Notes under the pieces: generated by a model
What the model saw: the letters and a program-made list of their open reading frames with translations, nothing else
Told to the model about the DNA's origin: nothing
Database searches by the model: none
Translations under genes and position numbers: made by a program
In this document: positions 49,632-63,147 of the stretch, piece after piece
How the letters are laid out: each line of letters begins with the position of its first letter
How positions within the stretch are numbered: position 1 is the stretch's first letter
NCBI RefSeq assembly: GCF_036669915.1
Contig: NC_089318.1
Location: 14,847,128 to 14,911,127, forward strand
Direction of reading: 5' to 3'
Source: Pocillopora verrucosa
Taxonomy: Eukaryota; Cnidaria; Anthozoa; Scleractinia; Pocilloporidae
Length of the DNA stretch: 64,000 bases

Positions 49632-51783
49632 AAATACAATCTCAAAGCTCAAAGTTAATATCCAAGAAAACACCTTTCAAACTTGAAAATTTCCCCAACT
49701 CTCCCCCACCCCCAGTCAAAATGATCTAGTGCCCTAGAGGGGATGCCACAAAGGAAAGGTTTGACTCTGAATTTATGAACAAGGTCCAAAACAGGTAGCC
49801 ACTGGCAACCCACCTTTCGATAGGTTGGTGGCTGGGCTGCATGCGGGCAGTAGTCTTTACGTTAAGCCCTGCAGTTTCTTCAGCCAACCTGGCTTGAGGG
49901 CGGGCAGTGCCCGCCTTAAAGCGAAAACCTAACCACAAGGTTTTTGTCGACTGGGCCCTCTCCCCTTAAGGCATGTGTGACACTCAACCCTCTTCTTATC
50001 ATGGAGTGTTAGCCCAGTGGCTGAGGTGTTACCGGGTACAAGCCTGACTACCAATCCTACAATGCAGGCTTTAAACCACGATGAGCCCCTTCGAGCCTTA
50101 GAGAAAAATGCCAGTTAGCCAACGGGTTTCAAAATCCTACCCTTACCACTCAGCCCTCAGGTTTTTGCAACCCCTCCTAAGCCCACTGCTTTGGACTTTC
50201 AACCACCCTCCAACCACGGGGTGTTCACCCACTGCCTGAGCTCTCGCAGGGCACGAACCTGAGTGTCAATTTTGTGACATAGTGGGCATGGTTTTGGAAA
50301 TCCAAAAAGATATATTTTTTGAACCTGAAATAACAATTAAAATGCCAAGAACTGCCTGATTCTTGGAAATTTAAAGAAGGCTCGCTCACTTTTTGCCGAT
50401 CTGATGACCCCGTGCACTGGCAAAGCACAGACTATTGAATTCCTCCTCTATGCAACATATTTCCCTGCTCAAAATTTTCCTGTTGTTGATTGTGTTTCCG
50501 TCGAGAGAGAAAGCCCTGAAATTTATATGAACTCTTAACAAGTTATCCGAGTACACATTGCCTGTATGAGGAACTGTAATCACTTCGTAACATACACAAC
50601 AGTACGTGACCAAAACATCTTGAGATTGCGAAATTTTACAACCACGTGCTCTGCTTTTGTTAATTACCATGGGGAAAACCTGTATGTCTCAAAATAGAAG
50701 AACTCAGAGCGCAAATTCACAGCGTACCCTGGCCCCTTAAGTGAAGTCGATATATCATTGTGCGTATGTCATCGCCTTCGAAGCTATCGTGTTGCCTCTC
50801 TTTCAATTCTGACGGTCATCGTTCTCCAAGGAGCACAAGACGGGTGCATTCTCCTGATAATTCATTATGTTTCCTTGAATAATACGTGAAGGAAAATTTG
50901 TAAAGGAGAAAAAAGGGGCGGGAAAGGTCGATGAAGTTTTTACCCCACGCGAATATCTAAAAACCACCATTTCCTGTTAGAAAATTGAAGTATGAATTAT
51001 ACCTCAGTTAAAGATTATCGTTAATATCCCCGAGTGAATGTCATTGAAGTTCATGGAAATTTTTTAATTGATAACACATGAATGCAATCACTTTTACTTT
51101 CTTTTAGTTAGTATGAACACTTAGTAAAATGTCAGCGACAACTTAGCTCATTTCTTTAACTCTTTTGTTTTACTCGACGCTTTCTCCAATTACTGAGTTA
51201 ACAACGGAAAAACAGAGCGCTAATTAACGTAGCCTGTCGAACTGTTTTCGCTGATTTGAAAGATATGTTCCATGTTTATGGCTGTTGCCAGAAACAAAAG
51301 AAGGAGAAAAGAAAGAAAAAGTATATTTTGAGTATTTTTGTTATTATTCGTAAACTTTTGACAAACTTAGGTTGACAACATTGCTTTTTTTCAGGGTTAA
51401 TGTATTCAACTGAGACATTTTAATCTAAACTGTGAATTGGTAGAAAACGCATTAGGATTAGAGCAATAATAACTCCTTATTTAAAAAAAAGAGAATGATA
51501 TTTTCACTACAGCGCAAAAAAAATAATGCAGAAAGTGCTGTTTTTTTTTTGTTCCTTTCTTTTTTTGTTTTTGTTTTTTTTTGGATGGTTCCTAATTAAT
51601 TCAATTCAAAGATCTCTAAATTAAGGGCGCTAATTGGCTATAACAACAACTAATTGACTCCTTCAGAACTCACCACTATTACGCTCTTAAAAGTATCACA
51701 GGACTGCCGCCAAATTAGAGCCTTCTGGACTGCTGAAAGCAATATCATTATACCGTGAGCTGAAAGCTTCATTCTGATTCACC
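49632..51783. other. Intergenic, gene 2 to gene 3
   Basis: About 49690-50260 is GC-richer than its surroundings and contains TAGCCCAGTGG near 50008, close to a tRNA A box, with a weaker partial copy near 50222. This is a candidate SINE-like repeat without a certain B box. The rest shows nothing I can name. T-rich runs lie at 51541-51585. Confidence 0.35.
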
Positions 51784-54700
51784 ATGTTTTCTAGGCTTAT
51801 CGCTTGCATTTTATCCGCTTATTTAGCTACGATGGCTCAGGCGATCTGCTCTCAAGGTTAGTCCAATTAAATTCGTGTTTAACAATACTATTTTTAATTT
51901 GACGACAGTGCTTTTTGAATACGCCAATATCGTTTTAAACAATGATTCAAGCCTTTATTCCTAAATTATTTCTGGCAACTTTTTCGCTTGGCATACCTAT
52001 TGCGATTATACTTTAAGTTTTTTTGTTGTTTATTCATTTCCTTCTGAAATGGAAAGCAGGCACAGTACTTGATTACCGGCGATGGCAGGCTTCCTCTGAA
52101 TGCACAGCGTTGAAATATGTTCCATCCATCATTAAAAAAAAAAAAAAGAATCCTCCCCCGAAAAAAATGACAACAGCAACATCAAAGCAAAACATTTGCT
52201 TTGATATGCTGTAAAAACTACCCAGATCAAGAGGAAAAGCGAAGTTGGCATTTATCAAACGAAGTTAAGAATTTGGATGGCCTAATCTGAAACAACCTCA
52301 AAGCTAAAAGTATCACAAATGGTAAAATTCCTTTTGTTTGGCTATTTACATGAGCTCATGACCTCTGTGGTAACTAAATTTATTTTCCTCTCTAGGATCA
52401 AACCTTCTGTATGGAGATGAAATCTGTTACACATCAAAGCATATCCGGAAACGTAGCTTCATGAAAGACACCTTCAAGTATTTAGATATCCCTCCCGTTG
52501 AGGCAATCACCGTACATGATGACTTCGATTGCCACTCGAAATGTCTGGAAAATTCAAAGTGCCATTCTATTAACGTAGCTGCTTCTAAAGCGGCTGATGG
52601 AAAGCTTTGGTGTGAGTTGCTGTCTTCGGATAAGTACAAAAACTTTACCATGTACCATGTTAACCAAACTTCCAATCATTATTTTCGGAAGGTTAGTGAC
52701 TTTGTGATAAGCTCGTGATATGTAGGGGTTTTTAAGGACAACAACTTCTCTATTTAACTAAAGATGAAACGTTACTGTGAAATATTGGGGGAAAATATTA
52801 AAAGTATACAAACACAAAAGACAAAAATCTTCCCCACTCCCTTCACCCAGAAATTGAAATTATGATTCACTTTAGGCCACGAGGAAGAAGGAATTGTGAC
52901 GCTGTGAAAATTATTTAGTGACTTGTAAAACAAAAGGACACTGGGAGAAATAAAGCGATATTTAGGATCCTAGTTTTGGGCATATATTGATGGAGTGTGT
53001 CAGTTGCTTTTTTTAAAATGCACTCATAAACGACCTTTGTCTTTGTGATTCGTCTTTGCAGTCACCCTGTTCCTCCTTCCCCTGTAAAAATGGTGCTACC
53101 TGCGTCCCAAATTATGACGACGACACGTTCCACTGCATCTGCAAGAAAGGGTTCAGTTCTAAATTGTGCAGAACCGGTACATATCGAAGAAACTTTGTTT
53201 TCTTTTGTTGTTTGCTTTGTCGTTGTTACTTCTCGCTCAACATGGAATTTAGAAGTGGGACCTACGTTTATCGAGAGAACCATTTTATTCCATGGGTTAT
53301 TAGTCTGGGATACATCTTATTTTACGATCTTAAGCGCATATTTGCTGATTACGGAATTCTTTTATGTGATCTGGCTTCAGCAAAACCGAATCATATTCAA
53401 ATGATCTTGGTCGTCCATTTGTACGATGGTTCTTGATTACTTTAGAGCTTTTCCATGAATAAAATTTACCTTTTGCATTGTTAGTTTTTTATTTCTACTT
53501 GCTTGTTTCTTTACCGAGAATTATGGTGTATTTCTTTTTTTTTTTTTTTTTTTCCTTAACTGGTTTTTATTATGTTTTGTCTTTTGTGTTATTGTCATTT
53601 GTGCCGTCGAATTATCGTCATTTAAATATTCCAAGACTGTCAATAACAGCAACACAAGAATTGCTGCATATTAAAAAGCATCTCGACTTACTGAGCTAAC
53701 ATTTGAACTTTAACATGTTTTTTTACAGCTGTTGCCAGCTCTTGCAAAGAAGCGTATGATTTACACAAGTGAGTACCACAATAATGCTTAAACAGTTTCA
53801 AACTCAAAGAACACAAATAACAATTAAACATGGTCTGATCAGAAGACCTTAACGAGTCCGTCTGATTTTCTCATAAAGCTGCCGTGTCTTTGCAAATGCG
53901 AAAAATTAGCTGGAAAAAATTGGAAATTAAAATAATTAAAATAAATGAAATAAAATATGATAAATTAAATCCATCTATCCATGAACATGTACAAAATTTT
54001 AAAAATTCAAGGTAAAACTCAATGATATGAGCTGTAGTTTATTTAACGAATAAATAAGCCTTGACTGTGTTCTGTTTTGTTGGAAAGCTCGCAGGAAGCT
54101 GCAAGAGCACAAAAGAAGTGTAGGGAGACGCAGTCGAGCGTTTCTCCCCATTTCTTAAGCTGGAATTTTAACAGTTATTCTTGTTTGGCTATGATTTTCA
54201 TCATTCCTGTTTTGTTCTGTTTTGGTTTTTGGAGGCGAAACTTTATATACCAAACGGGTGTTAGCTGTGTTTGATTTTATTAATGTTCGTAAGCTTGCAA
54301 TATAACCGAGCGTGAAAACCTTCAAAACTCGGATTGTTTATTTCGTTTTCTCTTTTTGTCTCTCCTCACGTTATGATAACGTAAACTACGGCGCTTGCCA
54401 TGTTTACAAACCTTTATTTTATTCTCCTGTTGCTATTTTCCGGCTCGCTTGTTCTGGAATTTAATTTTTAGGTGACGTAAAAAACCTTGAGAGTCAAGTC
54501 CGGGAAATCGTGGGACATAGTACAATTTGGCAATTGGCGTGACAGCTTTAGCTCAGCTCCGATACTCTGATATAGCACGCTCTTTCAACCAATGAGAGCG
54601 CGCGTTATATCCGAACTTTATTATAAATTCTCTTGACAGTATGCATGCGTGAAATGCAAAGTTAAGCAGTTTCATCTTGATCCTTTGTTTTTCTTTTCCA

Positions 54701-56120
54701 TAGTTTTACACAAGATGTGGTGGCGAGAATAAAACTTCCAGCAGCAAACTTTATGGTTCAGTGTCACAAAGAACTTTCTGGATGTGGTGGTGGTGGATGG
54801 ACACCGGTTATGAAGATTGATGGCAGTAAGGTGTGATTTACATTTTCTTCTTGAGAAACATTGATTTGCACTTTAATTTATATTCACTTGATTAATTCAT
54901 TACTTCCTAATCATTTAACTTTTAAATACATATTTTATAATTTCAAAAATAAGCCTCATTTTTCATCTCTGGTCAATCTGCGATCTTTAGGTATTTATCG
55001 TCTGGGATGGGTAAAGGACGGGGATCACACTGTTTTCCGGGGAAACGGAAAAGCATAAGTCGTCCCTTACAGAGTATAAGGGAGAAGGGGGGGGGGGGGG
55101 GGTTTGGAGAATTGACATCTAATTAACTGACAGTGTGAGGGGAGGAGGGATAATAAAAATATTATATATGCGTTATTGACCAAGTGCGAGGTCAATATGG
55201 CTGGATACTGGCTGAGCTTTTTTTTTTTTTTTTTTACGTTTTTATGGACCGAGAGGAAGTAGTAAACCCAAGGAAGTTGTCTAGTTTTCTTTGCCACCTT
55301 TTGAGATTGTCCAAAAATTATAAACTTTATGTGTCCGCTCCAGAGCAGGCAATCCCGCTCGGGTAGCCAATCAGAACACGGTACTCACTTCTATTGCCCA
55401 CTGGCACTACCAGCAATATAATAAATAGCCATATTGGGGAATCAGGTTAATTTTATCATAAATAGACAAAATTCCTCCTAGCCCACACAGGTGATAAATA
55501 ATGACCTTCCCAAATCAGCTTATCAAAATCTAATTTTCTTGAATACTTGCTTGAATTGTTTGCAACTACATAAAATATCATCCATTTCGACCCAGACCAC
55601 TTTTCATTACGATTCAAAATACTGGAAGAACAAAATAGATTACAACCGTCATGCTGGAAAGACTGGATTTGACGATCAGGAAACCAAGCTTCCTACCTAC
55701 TGGAACAGCTCTTTTGACAAAATCTGCCTCGGTATGAAAATTGGTGAGCAGCGCAGGTTCATTCTTATCAACAAGCAAGCTGAATCACTTTACTCACTGA
55801 TTGCCGATGGGGAGTACCGTGCTACCTCCTTAGGTCGAGATACTTGGAAGTCGCTGGTTGGTCCTGAAGCATCATTGCAAAATTTGTGCAACAAAGAAGG
55901 ATTCAATGCTGCAGAATACAGCGGAACGTCCATATATGCTCATGTAAGAATAGGTGTGATATCAAATGAACTTAACAACTGTGCAGGATGCGACTCCAGG
56001 CTTGGATTTGGCGGAGGAGGACAACACGATGACTCCAACACGTGTGGAAACGAAGCTTATTATCTAGCAGATAACGGGAACAAAAAAATCAAAGCAATGG
56101 GATACATATTTGTGCAGTAG
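51784..56120 (+). CDS. Gene 3: secreted PAN-EGF-skeletal-matrix-5-like protein
   Basis: Exons: 51784-51856 (signal peptide [20 protein letters not shown]), 52396-52691 (PAN-like with [13 protein letters not shown]), 53062-53176 ([17 protein letters not shown]), 53729-53768 (linker, SCKEAYDLH), 54704-54830 ([15 protein letters not shown]) and 55596-56120 (terminal domain: [61 protein letters not shown]). All phases agree and give 391 residues. All introns are GT-AG. It has one EGF domain, so it resembles gene 2 more than gene A. This is the cleanest intact member in the window. It is followed by a dead terminal exon (relic E). Confidence 0.87.
54034..54630 (-). repeat. Dispersed repeat related to 19974-21060
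   Basis: Reverse-complement similarity to 19974-20240 through GCACGCTCTTTCAACCAATG and 'gtgttagctgtgt', plus a forward-matching piece at 54034-54150. It sits in an intron of gene 3. Confidence 0.5.
55087..55102. repeat. G16 homopolymer
   Basis: Sixteen consecutive G in a gene 3 intron; a C run at about 33228-33243 is the opposite case. Such runs are prone to sequencing error. Confidence 0.85.
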
Positions 56121-56309
56121 TATTTGGAAGGAACGATATAAAGTTTCCTGTCACAAGTACAACTTTCTATTGTCATTTTTTATGTCTTACGTACAATCTT
56201 CGTAGTTGTTGTCGGCGCTATCATTATCGCTAGTATGTTTTTTTTCTCTTTTAATTATATTCCCAATGTAAAAGAACTGTAACAAAAAGAACAACTGCCC
56301 TCACTATTT

Positions 56310-57140
56310 TATTTTTCAACTGATGCGCTGGAGACCAAGATACCCACCTGTTAGGTCAAATCTTTCTCCAAAAATTCCCGCGGCATGGAGATCTACGAAA
56401 ACGTTACTTGCAATGTCATAAAACAACGCGCCAACTGTACTCACTGACTTCTGATGAGCAATGTTGCATTATCCCACTTAGAGGCATCACTTGGAAATAG
56501 TTTGTTTGTTCACAAGTCTGTTAACTATCTTACCGTAGCAAAGGACTAAAAAAAAGAAGTTCACATATCCAGGGCTTCTAGAATCAGGTTAAGTAGAAGA
56601 GGAATCGCATTTATTTTATTTCATTATTTATTTTGTTTGTTTGCTTATTTTTCATTTTTTAATTATAATACATAAGTACAAATGAAAAGAATTCACAAAC
56701 AGTAATGCAATATAATATCACTGAAAATTTAACTTGTGGCGAGGAAACCTGTAGGAAAACCAAGAGGCGTATATGAGCTACAGAATCCTCATATTTTGCA
56801 AAAGTAAGGTATTAGTTATATGGCGTGATTTCGACACAAAATATTTTGGGTTGAAAAGGAAATTAAAAAGGACACACACTTAAAACAACCACAGCAATAG
56901 CAGGCACTCAAAGAAACATATACCCAACTAGCTTGAGAAAAGTAAGAAAAAAAACGAGAATGAGAGTAATGTTCGCAATTTAGACTTAAACAGAGAAAGT
57001 GTGCCAAAATTTTGGATTACTATATTTAGCGAATTGAAAAAGTTAAGTCTTTGGAAACACTGGTGATGTTGCACTCAGCTGGGATTCAGATAATGGCGTC
57101 GGAAACAAAAACGCCATAGGTTACATTTTTCTTCCAATAA
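56310..57140 (+). pseudogene. Relic E: decayed terminal-domain exon
   Basis: About 56325-56560 matches the terminal exon in order: GGAGACCAAGATACCCACCT, TCTTTCTCCAAAAATT, then a TACTCACTGA stretch and a CACTTGGAA stretch. About 57060-57140 resumes with DNGVGNKNAIGYIFLP followed by a stop, the homologue of the DNGEK..MGYIFVQ end. Between them about 480 bp of AT-rich DNA is inserted. Frames are broken. It is the tail of a lost tandem copy after gene 3. Confidence 0.75.
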
Positions 57141-57216
57141 AAAGAGACTGTCTGCAGCTACCATTATGCACATAGCTGACCTCCTACGTACCCGCCAACT
57201 CATTGAGGGTTTTGTT

Positions 57217-57408
57217 TAACCCTTTAACTCGCAGAAGTAATTAACATGAAACTTCTCCCTATAATATCCATAAATTTTTCAGCAAACAATGAGAATATTC
57301 ATACTTATTAATTAGAAGCTTCTATCTTGATTTAGCACCAAGTTTTCGTAACTTATTTACAGAGAAATGTGAGAATCAAAAATCTGATCCCGGGAATAAA
57401 AGGGTTAA
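57217..57408. repeat. MITE, TTAACCCTTT family
   Basis: Starts TTTAACCCTTTAACTCGC and ends TAAAAGGGTTAAAA; about 190 bp with inverted ends. The interior matches 59064 and 32296. Confidence 0.65.
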
Positions 57409-57841
57409 AAGAATTATGACTGTAATTACAAAATTTAGTTCACTTTTGATCAGCTTTCTCATACAAGAGAATATAAACTGATCTGTTTCCTCGTGAAATT
57501 TACCTTTTGGACTTTGGATATTAGTTGTTTGGACACTCGATTTGAGTATTTGCCGGAGGGTGTGGTTGGTACAAAAAAATTAGCAAGTTTTCCGCATTCT
57601 AGACAAACTTTGAGGACATTGGAGGCAGTTATTAACTTGTTTATCGATGGGATTTGTTTCGGGAAACCAAACCAAACCTTACCTGTATTTATAATAGCCC
57701 GATAATTGAAATCTACTTATAACCGTTAGAAGTTCTGAAAAACGAATTTGCTTATATATCATCGAGAATTTTGTTAGAAAATTTCTTAACAATAACTTCA
57801 CCTCCGATTCTTCTCAGAGTGCTGCTCGAAGGAAAAATTGT

Positions 57842-58080
57842 TTGTGTTTTAAATTACCGTACATCGGTCCTTTTTCCGTCGAAACGCAACCCAAAATTAA
57901 GAAATTAGTTAGCACACCCAGTTTAACATTAAGAATTGGTTTGGGGTCAAGGATCCTATCCCTGCGGGTTTACGATCGCGAGTTATTTATAAGTTTTCAT
58001 GAGCAGGCTGTAGTGCCTGTTATGTCGGTGAAACCAACAGACACGTCGCCACTCGCATCCCCACAAGCTTCCAATTGAAA
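57842..58080 (+). pseudogene. Penelope-like GIY-YIG fragment, second family
   Basis: FKLPYIGPFSVETQPKIKKL opens the stretch, as in the linker before the endonuclease of many Penelope-like elements. In a shifted frame further on, CSACYVGETNRHVATR is a GIY-YIG-type core, with a stop just upstream. It is different from the element at 25883, so at least two Penelope lineages are present. Confidence 0.7.
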
Positions 58081-58286
58081 ATTGTCATGAAGCCATGCAC
58101 ATCTTTTGGGAGCAGCCGTCTTTAAATTTCGCAGGTCGAACATCTTAATTTATCCCTTTCATACTAATTAGTCTCCCTTCTTAGCTTAAATAGTTTGACT
58201 CTTTTTTGTTGTTAATTTATTCTTGTTAACATCTCAGTTTGTTACACTATTTATTGCATAATTTCATTTTATTTTTCGTTATACAG

Positions 58287-58315
58287 CTGACGATGTATTA
58301 AGTATGTCAAAAAAC
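58287..58315 (+). ncRNA. Degenerate hammerhead-like string
   Basis: CTGACGA (58287-58293), a short stem-like TATTAAGTA, then GTCAAAAAACG. It lies where a Penelope-like 3' end should be, but GAAA is altered and stem II pairs poorly, so it is probably inactive. Confidence 0.3.
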
Positions 58316-60050
58316 GAACTTCAAAAGCATCATATGGTTCATCAGTTATATCATAAATGTTTTGAGTTATGGACGCTTTCGAAGAGCACTGTCTTTTTTC
58401 TTTTTATTTCTTTTTTCAAAGAATATCATTCACTTCCTGAAGAGTATCGCTGTTGGAGGATGTGCTCCATTTTAGCAATAACGGAGATTTTTAATGGATT
58501 GCGATGAATGGAATTCTCTTGAGGCCATTGTTCAAACCGATGACCTCCCTTATTCCACAATGTAAATCAAGACGAAATTTACGCAAATGAAACTTCAGGT
58601 TTATATTTTATTAGCAATAGCGCAGAAAAGATAGGCCTCCTCGCAGGCATAACTTTCGACATATTTACGATCACTATCTACCTGCGCTGTAACACCTTAA
58701 TATCAAACGAAACTAATAGGAATGTCAACGCTGTGCGGAAATTGCACGTTGGATGGTTATGATGCGATATTCCCATCAAACAACTAGAATTGGCCAATTT
58801 TTCATCAAGACAAATGGTTAATTGAGACTTGGGGTTGTTGGATGTGTAACCGAAAATAGAATTTACCTGATCTCTCTAAGGCTGTGAAATTGTGAAATAA
58901 TCTTATGATCCTCTTACTCTCTTTTCATTGGTAGCTAATAAAAATTCACTTTTCTATAGTTCCCCCTTTATAATTTGTTGATCCCCCCTAAAATCCTTCC
59001 CCCCCCCATCCCCAGCTTCTAATCACTGATCTCTTAGTATTTATTTATTTTTATTCCATCTATAAACCCTTTAACTCCCAGAAATGTTTAACACGTAACT
59101 TCTCCCTCATCCAGCAAAAAAGTAAGGAGAATACTCAAACTTATCATTTAGAGTTTGTTATCTTGATCTAACGCCAAATTCTCCTGACTATCTACCAAGA
59201 AATGTGTAACAGCTGGAGGGGAGAAAAAACAATCAGATCTTGGGAGCCAAATTTTGAGCATTGCTAAATAATCTTGACGCGGAAATAATGCTCCGGAAAG
59301 TTTTGAAACTAGCCGGGATCATACTAAAATTAACAAGATTGGCATGCAGTAACATCTTTCAAGCACCAAAATGAATTGATGTGAGACCGGAATATTACGT
59401 CCAATCATCTCCCTCACAATCTGTCAGTAAAACACTAAGGAGTGGAAGATTATCTGTTGGATAAATAAGTTTGTTTTCATATTTTCTAAAAGATCTTAAG
59501 TTCACACTATTTGGTTTATCTTTTTATCTTTAGTGAACATTTTTTGCTAGTCGTGTTTTGCGTAATTTGAACGGAAACTAATTCTTAACTCTCTCTTTTA
59601 CTTTCCTAGCTTTGATCACTCGCTGAAATTGACTGCCGAATTTGCGTTTTAGATATGTTCATAATGTTGGCTCACAGTATTATCCCGGTATGATTACGTT
59701 GACATCCTGGTTTGTTTCAGCTCATCTCGTTTCATACTCGTGTTATTTGGTTCGTTTTCTTTTGTAAGGAGAAGCACAATACATGAACTCGGATTATCTG
59801 TCATGATCAAGTTTTAATCGTAATTCTCATTCTTCTATGCAACCTCCATATATCCAGGTAATTCCATAAGGGAACAGCATAGCGATAATAAATAAATAAA
59901 CGGTAAAGCTTGAGTCTCATTCAGCCAAGTGATTAAAATAGGTTTATAGATATCGACCTCTCCTTCGAAGACCAACAGCTAAGTCAGTGCTTGTGACCCA
60001 AAGAACATTCTGATGGTGTGAGACCCATGCTGTATGCCACAGTGGACGTG
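58316..60050. other. Intergenic with one MITE
   Basis: No gene supported. A MITE lies at 59064-59252. A C run is at about 58999. Confidence 0.45.
59064..59252. repeat. MITE, TTAACCCTTT family
   Basis: Starts AAACCCTTTAACTCCCAG and ends near CTTGGGAGCC; the right end is shortened. The interior matches 57217-57408. Confidence 0.55.
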
Positions 60051-63000
60051 TTAACGGACAAAAATGTATCCCATGACTGTTATGTTTTTTTCGCCATTAT
60101 CTGGTGAATACTGAGCTACATTTCCACATCTGTTGGACCTGAGATGAGATCCATCTATGCCGAATCCAATTCTCGAGTCGCACGAACTACAGTCATTTTG
60201 TTCATTACTTATGATGCCGATTCTTGCCTTGGAACTAAAACCATCCGAACTGACCACATTGAACCCCTCCATGTTGCATTCTCTCTGCAAGGAGGCCTCT
60301 GAACCAATTAGAGTCTTCCACGTGTTACGACCCAGTGAAGTGAAGCGGCGTTGCCCGTCAGCGATCAGTGAAAATAATGAGCTTGCCTCCTGTTCTACGG
60401 CAATGAAACTGACTTGTTGGTCGACTTTCATACCGAGGCAGATCTTTGTGAAGGATGTGTTCCAGTAGGTCATTAGCTTGGTTTCTCGTGAGTCGAACCC
60501 AGTCTGCCCTCCAACAGGATTGTATTCCAGTTGATTAGTCCAATACTCAGAGTCATAACGGAAGGTTTCCTGTGTGAATATGAATCGAAACGATATTACA
60601 CACGAGATCTATTTTTAAAGTAATCTGGGGAAATAATTTTTCATAGCAAGAGTTATGAAGTAGTGGCCGTTCGTTTTACCCGCGAGCATGTATGTGTGCC
60701 GTAAAGCTGGACAAAATATTGGACACAACACATTCTAAAAAATCGTTAAAAAAGGCGCCTTCTGTTTAAAAAGTAATTCGATTATTATTGTTCCTTAGAC
60801 ACTAATCACACTTGGACCAACCAATGAAAGATTGATTGTAACTGAGGAGCAAACTCACAGCAAGTCATTTGCATTACTGTAGAGCTGTGAGGAAATCATC
60901 GTCGTTATTTTTTATTACCTTTTTGCCGTCAATCTTCATCACAAGCATCCAAGCACCTTGTCCGCATGCTCCAAGACTACAGTGAGGGCTTGTACTGACT
61001 CTGAGGATTTTAAATTGAATAGAATACTTAAATTGAGCTTTATCTCAATGTATTATTATCACTATTTTAATGGTGCGTTCATTTTCTATGTAAAATAAAT
61101 GCTGTCCTAAATAACAGTAACAGTGCAACTCACGAGGTCGTCTGGTAAAGGTCTTGGCAGGACATTTCTAGAAAAAACAAGACAAAGCAAAAAAAAAAAA
61201 GCGAAATTAAGTTAAAGGTGAGATTTAAACAGAAGAATGAGATTTGCATCCGGTATTCGCTTGTTTCTTAAGTACATCCTTCACATCTTGAAGAAGGAGT
61301 TTTTTCTTTTGTTTTCTTTCTGTTGATTTTGGCACAACACAATTCAGTCGCAAAATCTACTTACCATCACAATCGGTACCATCCCCAGAATATCCCAGCT
61401 TACAGGTGCAACTGTAGGACCCCTCATTATTACTGCACAAAGCATTGACACTACATTTGTCTGTTCCTAAAGCACACTCGTCGACATCTGGAAAACACAT
61501 CAAAGTTGTCTTACTTTTTCCTCTAAAGGTTCTTTCCTTGCGATTGTCTATCTTTTCACCTATTTATTTATATTTGAAAATTACAATTTTTCCTCATTGG
61601 GCGCTATTGCGCAAAGGGATTAATTGTCACACACCACGTGACATACCTTTGTGTATTCATAATTCCCATGATTCGCTTCCCTTTTTGTCACTGTTCAATC
61701 CACTTTCATCATTCTAGGAAATGAACTTCTCTCATGGCCAAAAACAGACAGTGTTATCGTTGTGTTGTTGGCGGGGAGAATTAAGGCCAATAAATTTAGT
61801 TTGTTTGGCTTAGAAAACCAAACTGCCTTAAAAAAGCGTTGGTTAAGTACGTTCATTCTCGCTAACATGATTTTTTTTAGGTAGTACTTACCGACTCCAC
61901 ACTCATGACCAGTAAAACCAATGACGCACAAACATCGGTAACCTCTTTCTGTAAAACCGGTTTGACAGGTTGCGTTGTTCTTGCAAGGGTTACTTGTACA
62001 TGCGCTCTAAATTGAAAAAAAAAAAAAATCAGGCAAGTAATGGTCTATCATTTAGCGAGGTGGAGAAAATCAGAATATGAAATTTGAAGAAAACAACAGC
62101 AAAAAAACAAATAAAATCTTGATTAAGCGATAAATATTAATGTGGAAACAATAGAAATAAAACTATTTACAATACTATGAAAACTATTTACGATAGAAAT
62201 AAACCTATTTACAATTACAAATAGAGTCATCTGTAAATAAAAACGTTGAAAGAAAAGGGCAATTCAGAGATACTAAACAGTCTGAAGGACTGATTCCATT
62301 TTTTTAAGCATTTATGAAGGTCTTAAAAGAACCAGATGACGCTTACTTAAAACCTGGTCCCTTGGTAACGCCAGGGCCTAAGATCAAACCTACCGATGTG
62401 CTACCTAAATCACTAAGAAGTCCTTCATATGAAAAATCGCCAAATAACACTCCGTTTACTCTTTCCAATTTCTCAGCCGATCCCTACCCTTAAGCGTTTT
62501 AACTGTGGAACAATAAGTGACATTTATTTCTTTAATCATAAGAAAGCGTATTTCACATACACTCTAAAACTGTGGCCTGTTGAGGAACTTTCCTGTGTTA
62601 TAAACTTCTTTATCGAATTTTAAGATATCTTTAACAGTAGCTCCAAACATCTTTAGCGTGTCGCTTTCTGGAATGATGGGTTTTTCGCAGCGAAATTGAT
62701 TTTTCGAAATTATAATTATCGCCTGGCATTTTGAATGATTTATTCTTATATCATTTTCTAAAGTATCATTTGTGCACGTGTGACGAGTCAGAGTTCCCTC
62801 AATTGAATATTTTTTTTTTCTTTTTTTGAAATAGTTACTCTACTAATAAAGCCATTTCTGGTTGGAAAATCAAACAACTTCGCTTACCCGTGCTCCATGG
62901 TAGACATAACTAGCATTTTCAACAAGGTCCTCTTTCTGTCCTTCATGAGTTGAATTATTCAGTTCGCAACTGCTTCCCTCATTTTCATTCCATATCTTAA

Positions 63001-63147
63001 AATTATAACTCACACAATTGGGTTCCAAATAGCAAAGTACTTCACAATGGTCTATTGTCTTGTCGACGTGTAATCCGATCACGTGATTCGTAAGACGTTT
63101 TCCTGGTAAAGCTAGCTCCGCCTTGAACTCCAACTGACGACATTCTC
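60051..63147 (-). CDS. Gene D: PAN-EGF-skeletal-matrix-5-like protein (5' end missing)
   Basis: Exons in minus order: 63147-62888 (PAN-like, [14 protein letters not shown]), 62006-61892 (EGF 1: [19 protein letters not shown]), 61487-61365 (calcium-binding EGF: DVDECALGTDKC), 61167-61134 (linker, SCQDLYQTTS), 61000-60919 (GACGQGAWMLVMKIDG) and 60569-60051 (terminal domain: [46 protein letters not shown]). Exon lengths and phases match gene A exactly for EGF 1 (115) and EGF 2 (123). Gene D has the closest PAN to gene A ([13 protein letters not shown]) but is inverted. The exon with GAWM is shorter than in its paralogues (82 nt against 127). The signal-peptide exon should lie right of 63147 and was not found, so the gene is partial here. 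Confidence 0.8.

Noticed and set aside
49726..49938. 70-codon minus-strand ORF
   Set aside because: It lies in GC-richer repeat-like DNA with no motif, start context or splice partner.
60974..61040. Upstream extension of the gene D exon 61000-60919
   Set aside because: The open frame continues, but the acceptor there gives the wrong phase for the linker exon; the tcctcag acceptor at 61001 fits.
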